64,000 nucleotides of DNA. Source: Croceibacterium ferulae (lineage in GTDB: Bacteria; Pseudomonadota; Alphaproteobacteria; Sphingomonadales; Sphingomonadaceae). The translations under genes were made by a program, and so were the position numbers. Position 1 is the stretch's first letter, and every line of letters begins with the position of its first letter. The notes beneath the pieces are model-generated. The model was given only the letters and a program-made list of their open reading frames with translations, did not search any database and had not been told where the DNA came from. Positions 52,280-61,130 of the stretch are shown here, one piece after another. The stretch is taken from positions 1 to 64,000 of the forward strand of contig NZ_QZVQ01000014.1 of NCBI RefSeq assembly GCF_003660445.1, read 5' to 3'.

Positions 52280-53115
52280 AGGACTTTGGGAAACATGGCT
52301 GCTTGCGGGCGCGGCGTTGAGCGATCCAGTGGCGGTGCAAGGAGGCGCTGCCGGTAAGTGAGTTATGGATGCTGAGTGAGGCGCAGATGGGCCGGATCGA
52401 GCCGTACTTCCCGCGGTCGCACGGCATGCCTCGGGTGAATAATCGAAGGGTCATCGGCGGCATCATCTTCGTGATCGGCAACGGGCTGCGCTGGCGGGAT
52501 GCGCCGACCGGTTATGGTCCGCACAAGACGATCTACAAGCGCTTATCCGCTGGAGCCGGCTCGGCGTGTTCAACAAGTCCTTCGCTGCGCTGGCCGCCAA
52601 GGGCGGCAGGCCCGACCAGCTGATGATCGATGCAACCCATCTCAAGGCACACCGCATCGCTGCCAGCCTGCTTGTAAAGGGGCTGTGCCCCGCCGTGTTG
52701 GGCGCAAGGGGCGGCCTAAACCTAAACTCCACGCCGCGCGCGACGGCAAGGGGCGTCCGCTGATCATGGCGCTCAGCGAAGGGCAGATGAGCGACTACAA
52801 GGGGGCTGCGCTGATGCTTGATGCGCTAGCCGGGGCCAAAACCCTGCTCGGCGACCGCGGCTATGACGCTGACTGGTTCCGCGCTGCTTTGACTGACCGC
52901 ACGATCGCTGCGTGCATTTCCTTCAGGGCAAACCGGCGGGTGCTCATACCGCACGACCGGTGCTCCAGCGCAAGCGCCTCAAAATTAAGATCATGTTCGG
53001 TCGCCTCCGGGATTGGCGCCGCATTCACACCCGCTATGATCGATGCGCCCACACCTTCTTCTCGGTCGTCTGCCTCGCCACCACCGTCATCTCCCGGCTG
53101 TAATCAATGGGTCCT
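52280..53115 (+). mobile_element. Degenerate IS5-family insertion sequence
   Basis: The element spans about 836 bp and holds one transposase gene in at least three frames. Reading them in order gives MLSEAQMGRIEPYFPRSHGM, WRDAPTGYGPHKTIY, FNKSFAALAAKGGRPDQLMI with DATHLKAH (first DDE Asp), then GRPLIMALSEGQMSDYKGAA and LLGDRGYDADWFRAAL (second Asp), then IKIMFGRLRDWRRIHTRYDR (E-helix; the glutamate region) ending VISRL. The ends are tentative: AGGAC at 52280 and its complement at 53115 may be remains of the inverted repeats. The element has lost its activity. Confidence 0.8.
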
Positions 53116-53529
53116 GAGCTCAGGGCCGTGACTGCTTACTGCTGCCGCAACGTCGCGCCACCGAATTCGTGCAGGCTTCGCTGTAGAGCGCAGAACAATG
53201 GGGTGATGTGGCCGCGCTCTGCTCGACCGAAACATCACCCCTGCTCTGGCACCGGTGGTTTGTGGAAGCGGTACGCGTTGTGAAACGCGCCAGAGCGTTT
53301 GCTATATACGAGCTAATTATTGCAGTACGAGAGCAATTCTTCAGCCCCGAGCGGTTGGGGCCTTCCCTGTCTATCTGCACCTCGGTAGGGCTTGCTAATC
53401 TCGTCTGCCTGCAAGCCGGCAAGAAGATGAATATGCTGAAGCGATACCTGGCGACGGCTGTTGAGGCCGAGAACTGAACGGGTTTCGAAGTTGACGGGGT
53501 GTCCGTGAATGGGTCGTCTACGTCGAGAT
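53116..53529. other. Region without a recognisable gene
   Basis: These 414 bp lie between the dead IS5 element and the desaturase gene. A plus-strand frame (53208-53477) is open for 89 codons but shows no family features. The perfect palindrome CCTGAGCTCAGG lies at 53113-53124, at the IS end. Confidence 0.4.
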
Positions 53530-54636
53530 TCAGTCCACGCCTTCGCGACAGACCTGCGGGCCTTCTTCAATCGTGCGCGCCACACGGAACGATACCAAAC
53601 GGCGATCCGCTTCATCCCACAGAGCGAGGTTCACTGACCGAACGCTTTGCCCCACTGTCAGGCGGTTGAGGGCTACAAGCTCAGGATGTGCCGTCAGTGC
53701 TGCCGGCATCCGGTATAGCGGTATGTTGCTGCAGAGGTGATGGATGTGATGCATGCCAATGTTAGCGGTGAACCAGCGCAGAATGCCAGGGAGCACATAG
53801 TGTGAACTTCCAAGTAAGGCTGCCTCGTGGAAGGTCCATTCGTCACTTTGAGCCCAGTAGGTCTGCTCAAACTGGTGCTGCACATAGAACAGCCACACTC
53901 CAGCGGAGGCCGCGAGTACGACGATCGGCAGCTGGACTAGCAGAAAGGCCTTTAATCCAACCAGCGAGATCAGGACAGTGAAGAGAAGTGCTATCGTACC
54001 GTTCGTCCCCATGGCGCTGATCCAAGGTCTCCAGCCTTCACGCATATGGCCGAGCGGCAATCGATAGCGCAAGAAGAACAGCCAAGCCGGGCCAAGCCCG
54101 AACATCACCGCAGGGTTCCGGTACAGGCGGTAGCGTAGGCGAGCCCAGAGGCCGAGATCTCTGTACTCGCTGACGGTGAGCGTATCGACGTCGCCTGTTC
54201 CGCGGCGATCAAGGTTGCCGGTACCAGCATGGTGGGTAGCATGCCCCCGCCGCCACAGCTCATACGGGCTGAGTGTCAGGACGCCAATGCAGCGGCCTAC
54301 CCAATCGTTCATTCGCCGACTCTTGAAAAAGGAGCCGTGACCGCAATCGTGCTGGATCAGGAACAGGCGAAGGAGGAAGCCGGCGGCCGGAACAGCGAGC
54401 AGCAGTGTTACCGCATAATGTATCTCCAGCGAGAACCACATCAGCAGCCATAGAAGGAAAAGGGGGAGGGCACTTACCGTGAGCTCGAAGGCTGCGCGTG
54501 AATTGCTCGGCCGACGAAAATTGGCCAAGTTTCGCGCGATCGTTTTAAGGTCATGAGGCGCTCTTTTCAGGCTTCCACATACGTCTGGAGCCAGAACATC
54601 GGTTATTGCCATGCTTCCGCAGGGGCCTGTCTTCAT
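53530..54636 (-). CDS. Membrane fatty acid desaturase
   Basis: The 368-residue protein has several hydrophobic segments and the three His boxes of di-iron membrane desaturases: IQHDCGHGSFF, HATHHAGTGNLD and MHHIHHLCSNIP. The box spacing is that of the FA_desaturase family, which introduces a double bond in membrane acyl chains using ferredoxin or another donor. An alternative start at 54612 (MAITDVLAPDVCGSL) gives a slightly shorter N-terminus; neither has a clear Shine-Dalgarno sequence. It is monocistronic. A role in membrane adaptation fits the neighbouring stress-envelope genes, but that link is inference. Confidence 0.93.
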   Translation of the reverse strand: MKTGPCGSMAITDVLAPDVCGSLKRAPHDLKTIARNLANFRRPSNSRAAFELTVSALPLFLLWLLMWFSLEIHYAVTLLLAVPAAGFLLRLFLIQHDCGHGSFFKSRRMNDWVGRCIGVLTLSPYELWRRGHATHHAGTGNLDRRGTGDVDTLTVSEYRDLGLWARLRYRLYRNPAVMFGLGPAWLFFLRYRLPLGHMREGWRPWISAMGTNGTIALLFTVLISLVGLKAFLLVQLPIVVLAASAGVWLFYVQHQFEQTYWAQSDEWTFHEAALLGSSHYVLPGILRWFTANIGMHHIHHLCSNIPLYRMPAALTAHPELVALNRLTVGQSVRSVNLALWDEADRRLVSFRVARTIEEGPQVCREGVD

Positions 54637-55147
54637 TGCGGAAGGGCCGCGCGAGCGCGATCCTGTCGAGCCGCATTCGCGGGGGACGTTCGGGAGAGAT
54701 ACACGTAACGAGTAGGACGCGATAGCGAGGCGTACGGATCAAGACCACTCGCTTCAGAACCCGGGCTGCGAGCCCTCGCCGTTATACTCGAATGTCCATT
54801 GAAACACACTTTCGGAACCAGCGGCCAAAACCGCCGGTATCAGAGCTTTTGCCACGAGCATGGGACCGCTGCCATGAGGATGGCCATCACAGAACAGGAT
54901 CTTCGGTACGATGCCGATCCCGCTCGCCTGACGGACGCTATGTTGATGTGTCAGGGCTGGGCGCCAACTTGTGCCGACTTGGGTATGTGCCACCAAGAGG
55001 GTGGGTGCTTCTCTAAGCCATCGTGCGCATCGTGGCGCAGGCGAGCAGCCAAGTCTCCAGGCGATCATATCAACCAGATTAGGTTGTCGGTCTCACTCTG
55101 CTGATGAGCGTTCTCGACGACTGCCGACTTCGCTGTTGGAACAATGA
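54637..55147. other. Intergenic region, no gene recognised
   Basis: No convincing ORF in these 511 bp; competing short frames show no family motif. It carries the desaturase promoter at the left and the tail of the DUF3618 operon at the right. Confidence 0.45.
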
Positions 55148-55182
55148 CGGCGCCGCTGCTTCATGACGAAGCAGCGGCGCCG
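55148..55182 (-). terminator. Strong hairpin after the DUF3618 gene
   Basis: CGGCGCCGCTGCTTC and its exact complement form a 15-bp stem around an ATGAC loop, 25 bp beyond the DUF3618 stop. On the minus strand the following bases (TCATTGTTCC) are only moderately T-rich, so it is probably an operon-end terminator of imperfect type. Confidence 0.68.
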
Positions 55183-55206
55183 ATAACATCCAGATGATCC
55201 GCACCG

Positions 55207-56079
55207 TTACACGGGCGGATGACTTACGCGCTCCGCGTTATCTGGTGAGCCGCTGCTTTGGCTCATGCGGCTATCAGCCGCCTCCACCAGTTCGCCCTTC
55301 TTCTCACGCGCGATGTCGCCCGCCTGCCTGGCACGAGCCCGCGCTTCGTCCAGCACCTGCTCGCCGGCGCCGCCCAGGTAGTCTTCTTCAGTGCGGGAGA
55401 CTGGCAGCAACGAGCCGGCGATCGCGCCGACAAAGGCCGCGGCAAACCCGCCCAGCAGCGGATTGTCCTGGTAAGCCCCACGAGCCGCGCCGGCTGCGCG
55501 TCCCGCACCCTCGCGCGCACTCCGCCCTGCAGCGCGCGCTTCCTCCATGAGGTTGTCGCGTCTTTCGCGCATCCGGTCTGTGGCGTCGTTCAGCCGCTGA
55601 CGGTAGGAACTCTCATCCTCGTCATGGTGCTGTTCGAGCATCAGATAGCTGCCACGCGCTGCATCGCGGCGACGCCGGTAGCTGATCTCGTCTTCGTCAT
55701 GCCGCGGTTCGCATGCAGCCATGTGCGCGACATAGCCTCGGTGATAGTCATCGCCGTGACTGATACGGTCATCACCGTCCTTGCCCGAGCCGCCCCAAGA
55801 TGGCTTCAGCGCGGAAGGACGGGCATCGGCGTCGCTAACCAGCCATAGCCCACCAACGGCGATCATGCCCAAAGCCAACGGGTTGCGGCGTGCGCAATCG
55901 AGCAGATACCGCGAGTCTATTCCGCTGCCGTCTGCCTTGTCCAAGGCCGCATTCAACAGATTGCGAGGCGTGAACTGGTCTTCCAGCTGATCGACTGTCC
56001 GGCTCATCTCCTGCTGCGTTGCACGGATGTCGCGTTCAATCTCCTCCGCGGTGCGGGTGTCAGTTTGATTATCGGCCAT
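55207..56079 (-). CDS. DUF3618 domain protein, third gene of stress-envelope operon
   Basis: The 290-residue protein begins with the DUF3618 signature (ARTAEEIERD-like TRTAEEIERDIRATQQEMS, then VDQLEDQFTPRNLL). A membrane segment follows (NPLALGMIAVGGLWLVSDAD), then a charged region with two related units (HDEDEISYRRRRD, HDEDESSYRQRLN), a coiled-coil-like Arg/Ala stretch and a second hydrophobic segment (LLGGFAAAFVGAIAGSLLPV). The function is unknown; the family often sits with YqjE/holin-like genes, as here. GGAGG precedes the ATG, which overlaps the upstream gene by 11 bp. A hairpin closes the operon. Confidence 0.85.
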   Translation of the reverse strand: MADNQTDTRTAEEIERDIRATQQEMSRTVDQLEDQFTPRNLLNAALDKADGSGIDSRYLLDCARRNPLALGMIAVGGLWLVSDADARPSALKPSWGGSGKDGDDRISHGDDYHRGYVAHMAACEPRHDEDEISYRRRRDAARGSYLMLEQHHDEDESSYRQRLNDATDRMRERRDNLMEEARAAGRSAREGAGRAAGAARGAYQDNPLLGGFAAAFVGAIAGSLLPVSRTEEDYLGGAGEQVLDEARARARQAGDIAREKKGELVEAADSRMSQSSGSPDNAERVSHPPV

Positions 56080-56536
56080 GGTTGCCTCCGGCTGTGTTCA
56101 TGTTGCCTGTTGCCGCTGCGGGCATGTCTTCTGCCGTGCGGATGGAGCGTTCGGGCTTCAGGTTCGCGGCGCTCGCCTTCTTCTTGCCTGCCGAATACAG
56201 GATGGCGGCGAGGATCAGGCTGACGACACCCACGATCAGGATGCCAAGGCCGATATTATCCAGCGCGTCCCCCAGCAGGTACCCTGCGCCCATCAGTGTG
56301 ACGCCCAGGCCGCTGATGCCGACCACTGCTGCGCCGGCATAGGCACCGATCGCCTGCTTGGCGTCGTTCACGCCTTCGCGCACCTCCGCCTGCATCAGGT
56401 GGATCTGCTCCTGCGCCAAATGAGCGCCCTGGCGGGTGAGCTGGCTGACGAGATCGACAACGTTGCTGCCGCCGCCCTCAGCGCCTGCCGGGCGGCGAGC
56501 TGCGTCCGTTTGCGTAGTCGTGTTGTAGTCGTTCAC
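56069..56536 (-). CDS. Phage-holin/YqjE-like membrane protein (Phage_holin_3_6/DUF1469)
   Basis: The 155-residue protein has an amphipathic region (LVSQLTRQGAHLAQEQIHLM, then QAEVREGVNDAKQAI) and two membrane segments (GAAVVGISGLGVTLMGAGYL and IGLGILIVGVVSLILAAILY), followed by a charged tail. This fits the YqjE/holin_3_6 group, which is not really phage-borne and sits with DUF3618 and stress genes. The start is GTG (GTGAACGAC) with GGAGGGG upstream, overlapping the preceding stop. The role is unknown. Confidence 0.82.
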   Translation of the reverse strand: MNDYNTTTQTDAARRPAGAEGGGSNVVDLVSQLTRQGAHLAQEQIHLMQAEVREGVNDAKQAIGAYAGAAVVGISGLGVTLMGAGYLLGDALDNIGLGILIVGVVSLILAAILYSAGKKKASAANLKPERSIRTAEDMPAAATGNMNTAGGNHGR

Positions 56537-57168
56537 AGCACCCCTCCGCGCGTACTGGCCGGAGATATGGTATCAGCGCCGAAACCAGCTGTGCTGGCGC
56601 CAGTGGTGCTGCCTGTGCTCGTCCCACTGCTAGGACCGACGCCTGTTCCAGTGGACACGCCGGAAGATGCCGCGCCCGAACCGGGCATCGTGCTGGCGCC
56701 GTAGCTGCCGCTTGCCTCGCTGGAGCCACTGCTATCCTGCTTGTGATGCCGATGTTCGACACCAGCGCGCAACATGCGAGCCGCTGCGAACCCTGTTGCT
56801 GCTGACGCTGCGAGAAATGTGCCCGGGTTGCTGCGGGCAAAGTTCATCAGCTGCTGCCCCATCTGGTTCACGCTGCGCCCGTCGATCTCGCCGGCAAGCC
56901 GGTCAATGCTGCTTGCAGCGTGGCGCATTGCCGAGCCAAGCCAGTCGGGTGCGTTATCGTCCTGCTCCAGCTCCGAAGCCGCCTTGCTCAAGGCAGACGA
57001 CGCAGACCCGGCGATCTGCGCGGCCTGACCCTTGCGGGTGTCAGCCTCCTGCTCGATCCGCTGGCCTGCAGTGTCCTTCAACTGGGATGCGTCGCGAGAG
57101 AGCTCCTCGCCGGCCGCTGACCGTGTCGAAGCTGAGTTTGGCGAACCGCTTCCATAATCTTGTGGCAT
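56533..57168 (-). CDS. Ala/Ser/Gly-rich stress-associated protein, first gene of the operon
   Basis: The ~211-residue protein begins MPQDYGSGSPNSASTRS. The N-terminal half is helical and charged (EELSRDASQLKDTAGQRIEQ, ASSALSKAASELEQDDNAPD), the middle has a hydrophobic stretch (NPGTFLAASAATGFAAARML), and the C-terminal ~60 residues are low-complexity Ser/Gly/Thr. It resembles proteins annotated as nutrient-deprivation-induced; I do not recognise a catalytic motif. The ATG at 57168 is chosen because AAGG lies upstream; a longer frame to 57267 passes through the hairpin. The stop overlaps the GTG of the next gene. Confidence 0.75.
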   Translation of the reverse strand: MPQDYGSGSPNSASTRSAAGEELSRDASQLKDTAGQRIEQEADTRKGQAAQIAGSASSALSKAASELEQDDNAPDWLGSAMRHAASSIDRLAGEIDGRSVNQMGQQLMNFARSNPGTFLAASAATGFAAARMLRAGVEHRHHKQDSSGSSEASGSYGASTMPGSGAASSGVSTGTGVGPSSGTSTGSTTGASTAGFGADTISPASTRGGVL

Positions 57169-57176
57169 CTTGTTTT

Positions 57177-57201
57177 CCTTGTTTGTGACGCGCAAACAAG
57201 G
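57177..57201 (-). promoter_or_regulatory. Hairpin covering the ribosome binding site of the stress operon
   Basis: CCTTGTTTG and its exact complement CAAACAAGG form a 9-bp stem with a 7-base loop. In the minus-strand mRNA the 3' arm ends in ACAAGG, whose AAGG is the likely Shine-Dalgarno element eight bases before the ATG at 57168. Folding would hide the site, so translation may depend on melting (temperature, binding factor). Confidence 0.6.
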
Positions 57202-57311
57202 ATCGGAAGCTACAAAGCGTTCCGATAATGATCGGCAGATACCCAAATTTTCACGACGCTCTGCCAATTACTAACTTCAGATAAGTTTTTTGACCAGATC
57301 TCATGAAGGAA

Positions 57312-57343
57312 GCAGGGGCCGCATAATTCATTGCGGCCCCTGC
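57312..57343 (-). terminator. Hairpin after the glycine-rich stress gene
   Basis: GCAGGGGCCGCA and its exact complement flank an 8-base loop, starting five bases beyond the stop of the 57349 gene. On the minus strand it is followed by TTCCTTCATG, a modest T content. It separates this gene from the operon downstream. Confidence 0.7.
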
Positions 57344-57348
57344 GATAC

Positions 57349-57870
57349 TCAGATCGCTGCGTTGCGGGTCTGTGACGCGTTGTGGCCGCCATTGCGGTAA
57401 AGAACCTCGCGTGCCAGAGCCGGATCGACGCTGGTGTCGCTTACGGTGACGACCACGCCACCATCCTTCAGTCGGCTGCCGTAATAATCGGCATCTTCTT
57501 TCTCAACTCCGTGCTTGGTCAGAGTTTCGTTAAGTGTGCCGCTAAGGGCACCGATGCCGGCGCCAATCGCGAGCGCTTCGGGCGCCGCGGAAGCGGCAAT
57601 CGCACCTGCGGCGGCAAGCGGGCCGACACCAGGAATGGCCAGCGCGGCGATGCCAATGCCCGCGCCAAGCGCGCCGCCGCCGAGAATGCCGCGCAAGACA
57701 TTGCGATGATGCTCGTCCGTGATTTCGCCATCACCCGATGATGTCGTGGTGGTGCCACCATGATGCGCGATGACCGACAGGTTTACGTCGTCCACGCCGG
57801 CGTTGCGGAGTTCAGACACCGCGCGCTCGGCTTCGGCGTGGCTGTCGAAAATGGCTGATGCCTGTACCAT
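57349..57870 (-). CDS. General-stress-type (YflT/17M-like) glycine-rich membrane protein
   Basis: The 173-residue protein begins MVQASAIFDSHAEAERAVSE with LRNAGVDDVNLSVIAHH, the short alpha/beta start of heat-induced YflT-like/general-stress-17M proteins. A long Gly/Ala-rich hydrophobic segment follows (GILGGGALGAGIGIAALAIP, AAAGAIAASAAPEALAIGAG), then a second alpha/beta part (DADYYGSRLKDGGVVVTVSD). GAGAGGACT precedes the ATG at 57870; a longer frame upstream contains the promoter candidate. It probably acts in envelope or osmotic stress; the mechanism is unknown. Confidence 0.82.
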   Translation of the reverse strand: MVQASAIFDSHAEAERAVSELRNAGVDDVNLSVIAHHGGTTTTSSGDGEITDEHHRNVLRGILGGGALGAGIGIAALAIPGVGPLAAAGAIAASAAPEALAIGAGIGALSGTLNETLTKHGVEKEDADYYGSRLKDGGVVVTVSDTSVDPALAREVLYRNGGHNASQTRNAAI

Positions 57871-57916
57871 GGAAAGTCCTCTCGTTTCTGGTGCCAGACT
57901 AACTGACTGACCCTTG

Positions 57917-57941
57917 AACCCTCCGTTCTCCGGCACGTTCC
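57917..57941 (-). promoter_or_regulatory. EcfG-type (general stress) promoter candidate
   Basis: On the minus strand GGAAC is followed after 16 bases by GGTT, close to the alphaproteobacterial EcfG consensus GGAAC-N16/17-CGTT. It lies 47 bp upstream of the stress-protein ATG at 57870. This is a pattern match by eye, consistent with the gene type. Confidence 0.5.
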
Positions 57942-59426
57942 GGTTCTATTACGATGGACGTACAAAGCACGGGCCGCTGGTGAGGTTTAAGACCGGGCAT
58001 CATCGACCTCGAGACCTGGGCCGAGAGCGTGTTGTGAAGAACGAACTTACCTCGCGGGACGCCGTTCTAATTTGAGATTTAAGGTGACTACATGTCCAGA
58101 CAGCCAATCCTACAACCTTATTTTGGAGCGTAAGTTGCAACTTCTACCCTCCTGGAAGCAGCCGGTCGGGTCACCACCCCTAAGTTGCCGTCCGTCAGCT
58201 CGATTGAAGCGCCGGAGAGAGGCGGTAAGGCGGTGGTGAATGGATGTCTGGATCCATGGAGCGGCTCAAGCGCGCTGAGCGTCCGCGATGAGGTCCCGCT
58301 CAGCGGCAGAGCGAAGGGGCCAGTTCCGTCGATCACCGACCAAGAGCCGCGAGCCCAGCTTGGGCCATCGTGGACGTTGACCGCTGGGATACAGCAGGGC
58401 TGCTGTTGATCAGCGACAACATCCGCTTTCGAATTGGTGGCAAGCCAGTCCTTCCGCTTAGAGGCCGATGATGTGCTATCTTGATGTCTCAACCATATCG
58501 ATAGTTCAAGACTTCCGCCGCCCCATCAAGCCGCAAGCAAGGATCCTACGATCTGCCATGCGGCTTCTCAACATGTTCTCCGGCTAGTGCCTGCACCATA
58601 GGAGGCATTTTTCGAGGAGCTATAGAGATCGCCGCGTTGGCCTTTGATGCGCAGTGTGACTCCATGTGCGGTGCAGCCGAAGTAAAGTCCGGCGTACAGC
58701 GAGAAGCCACGCTTTCTCGAGGGAGATCGGACGCGTGGCCCCGTCGGAGATGCACAGAATGGGCGCTGGCAAATCTGCCGACTGCCAGCACCCACCCGCA
58801 AGACGAGTTTCTCGCCATATTAGAACGGCGTGCCGTTTGGCTGACCGCTCTGCCCACATTGCTGCGGACAAGACACCCTGCCATGGTGCCGTTGCGATGA
58901 GGTGAACACGGCGCTCGTGTACCATTCAGACGTTCGAAGTTTATATCTCGGGTGCTGAGGCGGCGCATTCTCACGATCCCGACAGTCCCAGATGCGCCAG
59001 CGTAGCACCTTCCGCTCTCTGTGCAAAAAATTCAGCCGGCAAGGAGGGGCGCCTTGAGCCTGTTGCAGCCCGGCTCTCACCAAGTCGTACCGCAACGATC
59101 AGTATGAGTTGATGATCGGCTGTGCCGCTTAACAGCTAACCGACACCGTTACGGATTAGCCTTGCCATGAGGCAGGCTTGTGCAGGTCACACAGGTCACC
59201 GAGGGACGGAACGCCGCGACATACCTGACCTTCGCTGCAGATTGGGTGGGGATGGCTCCAGCGCGCTGCGTGAGGGGTCACCGGCATGACATGCGTCTTC
59301 CCTCCAAAGTCGGCCGTTCGAATAAGGATCTGGCATAAGTGTTGGATTTCACTGGAAAGTAAGCGGCATGTTTGTTGGTCATTGACCCGGGTGAGTGAGG
59401 TTATGTGCTGCCATCGAGGCGCGGGG
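57942..59426. other. Long region without a recognisable gene
   Basis: Nearly 1.5 kb with only competing short frames on both strands (for example 58118-58492 minus, 58546-58974 minus) and no family motif I can name. It may hold decayed genes: the relics on its right side continue to 61.1 kb. No tRNA-like or strong hairpin structure was seen. Confidence 0.4.
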
Positions 59427-59429
59427 TTA

Positions 59430-59955
59430 GGTTGAGGCTCTCCTCTTGTCGATCGTTGGCGCCGCTGTGTTGGCCCGGAAGCAAGAGCTTTCGTTCGGGT
59501 CTCCAGTAAATGGTATTGGCGGGCGAGGCGAGCATGCAGCAGCGACCAACGGCATCCTCGACCGGGCGACCGCAGTGTCGATCAACTCGCAGACCCGCGT
59601 GGCGTAGGAATGCCTAGTGAGCGGCGGCTCCGCAACCAGTATTCGCTGCCCGAAGACTTGTAGATGACGGTGGCGTACGCCAGCGTGAGCGCGTCCAACC
59701 CGGCGGACTAAAATTCCGTCTCGATCACGGCGAACTTGGCCGCTAGCTCGCTTCTCGCGTGATCGAGCTTCGTCACGTGGCACACGTCGCCATCGTAGAA
59801 GTCGCGTTCGCGATCGTTGGCCACGTGCATCACCTTCTCGCCCACGCCTTAGCGGCTGCCAAAACGATCCACCGGCGACACAAGCGCGGCGTTGAGGCGC
59901 TCCTGCAGCAGGAGGTTGAGGCGCGCGCCGAAGTCCAAGCTCTTCCTTGAGCAGC
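59430..59955 (-). pseudogene. Relic of a RecD/TraA-like SF1 helicase C-terminus
   Basis: A reverse frame reads LNAALVSPVDRFGSR, a TAA, then GVGEKVMHVANDRERDFYDG, DVCHVTKLDHA, a TAG, and AGLDALTLAYATVIYKSSGS. This is the order of the C-terminal UvrD_C_2 domain of RecD2-like helicases (GDKVMQxxNDYxxxVFNGD, then LTLAYAxxIHKSQGSE, motif V/VI region). After a frame change, EPPLTRHSYATRVCELIDTA and VARSRMPLV follow (expected PLxTxHYxxLxRNLxYTAVTR). The ATPase half is not recognisable to the right; the copy has two stops and at least one frameshift. Confidence 0.75.
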
Positions 59956-59968
59956 CTGCTAGTACTGC

Positions 59969-60529
59969 TCAAGCCAGCCCGACAGTATTGGGTGCTTGGC
60001 GCTTGCGAAGTACGCTACCAATCGTTGCAAAGCCGACGAGCATCATTGCCCACGTCGCAGGCTCCGGCACCGAAGGCATCACCGGTATGGGAGGAATCTG
60101 ACGAGTGACCGAGAAAGCGGTGCTTCGGAATAGGCCTGGAGAGTCGATAGAGTATGTAAGATTATACGAATATACCACATCTCCAAAGTCGTCAGCTCGG
60201 AATGACGCAAAGAACTGACTTTGGCCGCTTTGTGCGCGGCAGCGCGGCGCCTCGCAGTTACCAAAGGCGATTTCACTGTTTCCAAAAACGAATGCCCCGG
60301 CGCCGTAGTTTTGAAGCTGTGGAGATGTGAAACCCCCTACAACTACTTGACCCGCAACTAAAGGATCATAGGTCAATATTATTGTTCCGACGATACTTCT
60401 ATACGGCCCTTGTGCAAAATCCGCTTTGAAATCGTAGGTCGAGGTACGGACAACTGCGTTGGCAGCAACCGAGCTAATCGCCCCAAAGCTCGCGAATAGG
60501 ACAAACATCACAGTTCTGAGTGAACTCAC
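59969..60529 (-). CDS. Second PEPxxWA-CTERM exported protein
   Basis: The 186-residue protein starts with a signal peptide (MSSLRTVMFVLFASFGAISS) and ends in VPEPATWAMMLVGFATIGSV followed by LRKRQAPN, the exosortase sorting tail. The middle is beta-rich (TYDFKADFAQGPYRSIVGTI, VVGGFTSPQLQNYGAGAFVF) with one cysteine pair (CEAPRC). The body is unrelated by eye to the PEPxxWA protein at 48390. It lies between two relics, with a lower-GC composition. The substrate or role is unknown. Confidence 0.88.
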   Translation of the reverse strand: MSSLRTVMFVLFASFGAISSVAANAVVRTSTYDFKADFAQGPYRSIVGTIILTYDPLVAGQVVVGGFTSPQLQNYGAGAFVFGNSEIAFGNCEAPRCRAQSGQSQFFASFRADDFGDVVYSYNLTYSIDSPGLFRSTAFSVTRQIPPIPVMPSVPEPATWAMMLVGFATIGSVLRKRQAPNTVGLA

Positions 60530-60697
60530 TATCGTGTTCTCCGATCAAACAGGCAGGGGGTCAAGGCCAGCTTCGCCTGATTGTAGCTGCCGCTCTCTAG
60601 TGTTGTCACTCGCTAAATTAACCATCAACTTCTTCGGCGCACTGAGTGAATGTTTGGCGGGGCGAATGTAGCGAGATGGCCTAGGCTCCGGACTGAG

Positions 60698-61130
60698 TCA
60701 GCACCAGAAACTTGACACGACGGCAAGAAGGACACCTGCCATGTAGGTGCTGGCGAGCTTGTCCTAGCGTTGGCAACACGCCGGCAGTCCTTGAACCTGC
60801 ACCAGAGGCGTTCGACGAGATCGCGGGTGCGATAGGCATTCCAGTTATTCGGCAGGGTTCTTTACGACGACTGCGGGTAGAGGGGATCACTACCTCGGCT
60901 CCTTGGGACCGGTTGGCGGTGCGTATGCCGTTGCTGTCGGACCAGCGGTCCACGATCAGCTTCGTGAGGCGGCTTCGAGCATGTGCATGACGCCTGAGAT
61001 CACCCGTTGGTCATCGACCCGACGCGCTCCGCCCCGGCCAATCGGCTGGGAGGCCTCGGTTCTTGCCTATCCCGCATCGCCTAACAAGGTCAACTGCCGC
61101 GTCATCACAAGTCTACACTCCAAGCAGAAG
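60698..61130 (-). pseudogene. IS5-family transposase relic
   Basis: A reverse frame gives LIVDRWSDSNGIRTANRSQG, then AEVVIPSTRSRRKEP, and the next frame NWNAYRTRDLVERLWCRFKD, then CRRVA. After a further frame change DKLASTYMAGVLLAVVSSFW ends at TGA. The order (xVIPSTRSRRK, YRxRNLVERLWCRLKDWRRVATRYDKLA) is the C-terminal third of IS5-type transposases. Multiple frameshifts. The subgroup differs from the IS5 copies at 36.5 and 52.3 kb. Confidence 0.8.
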
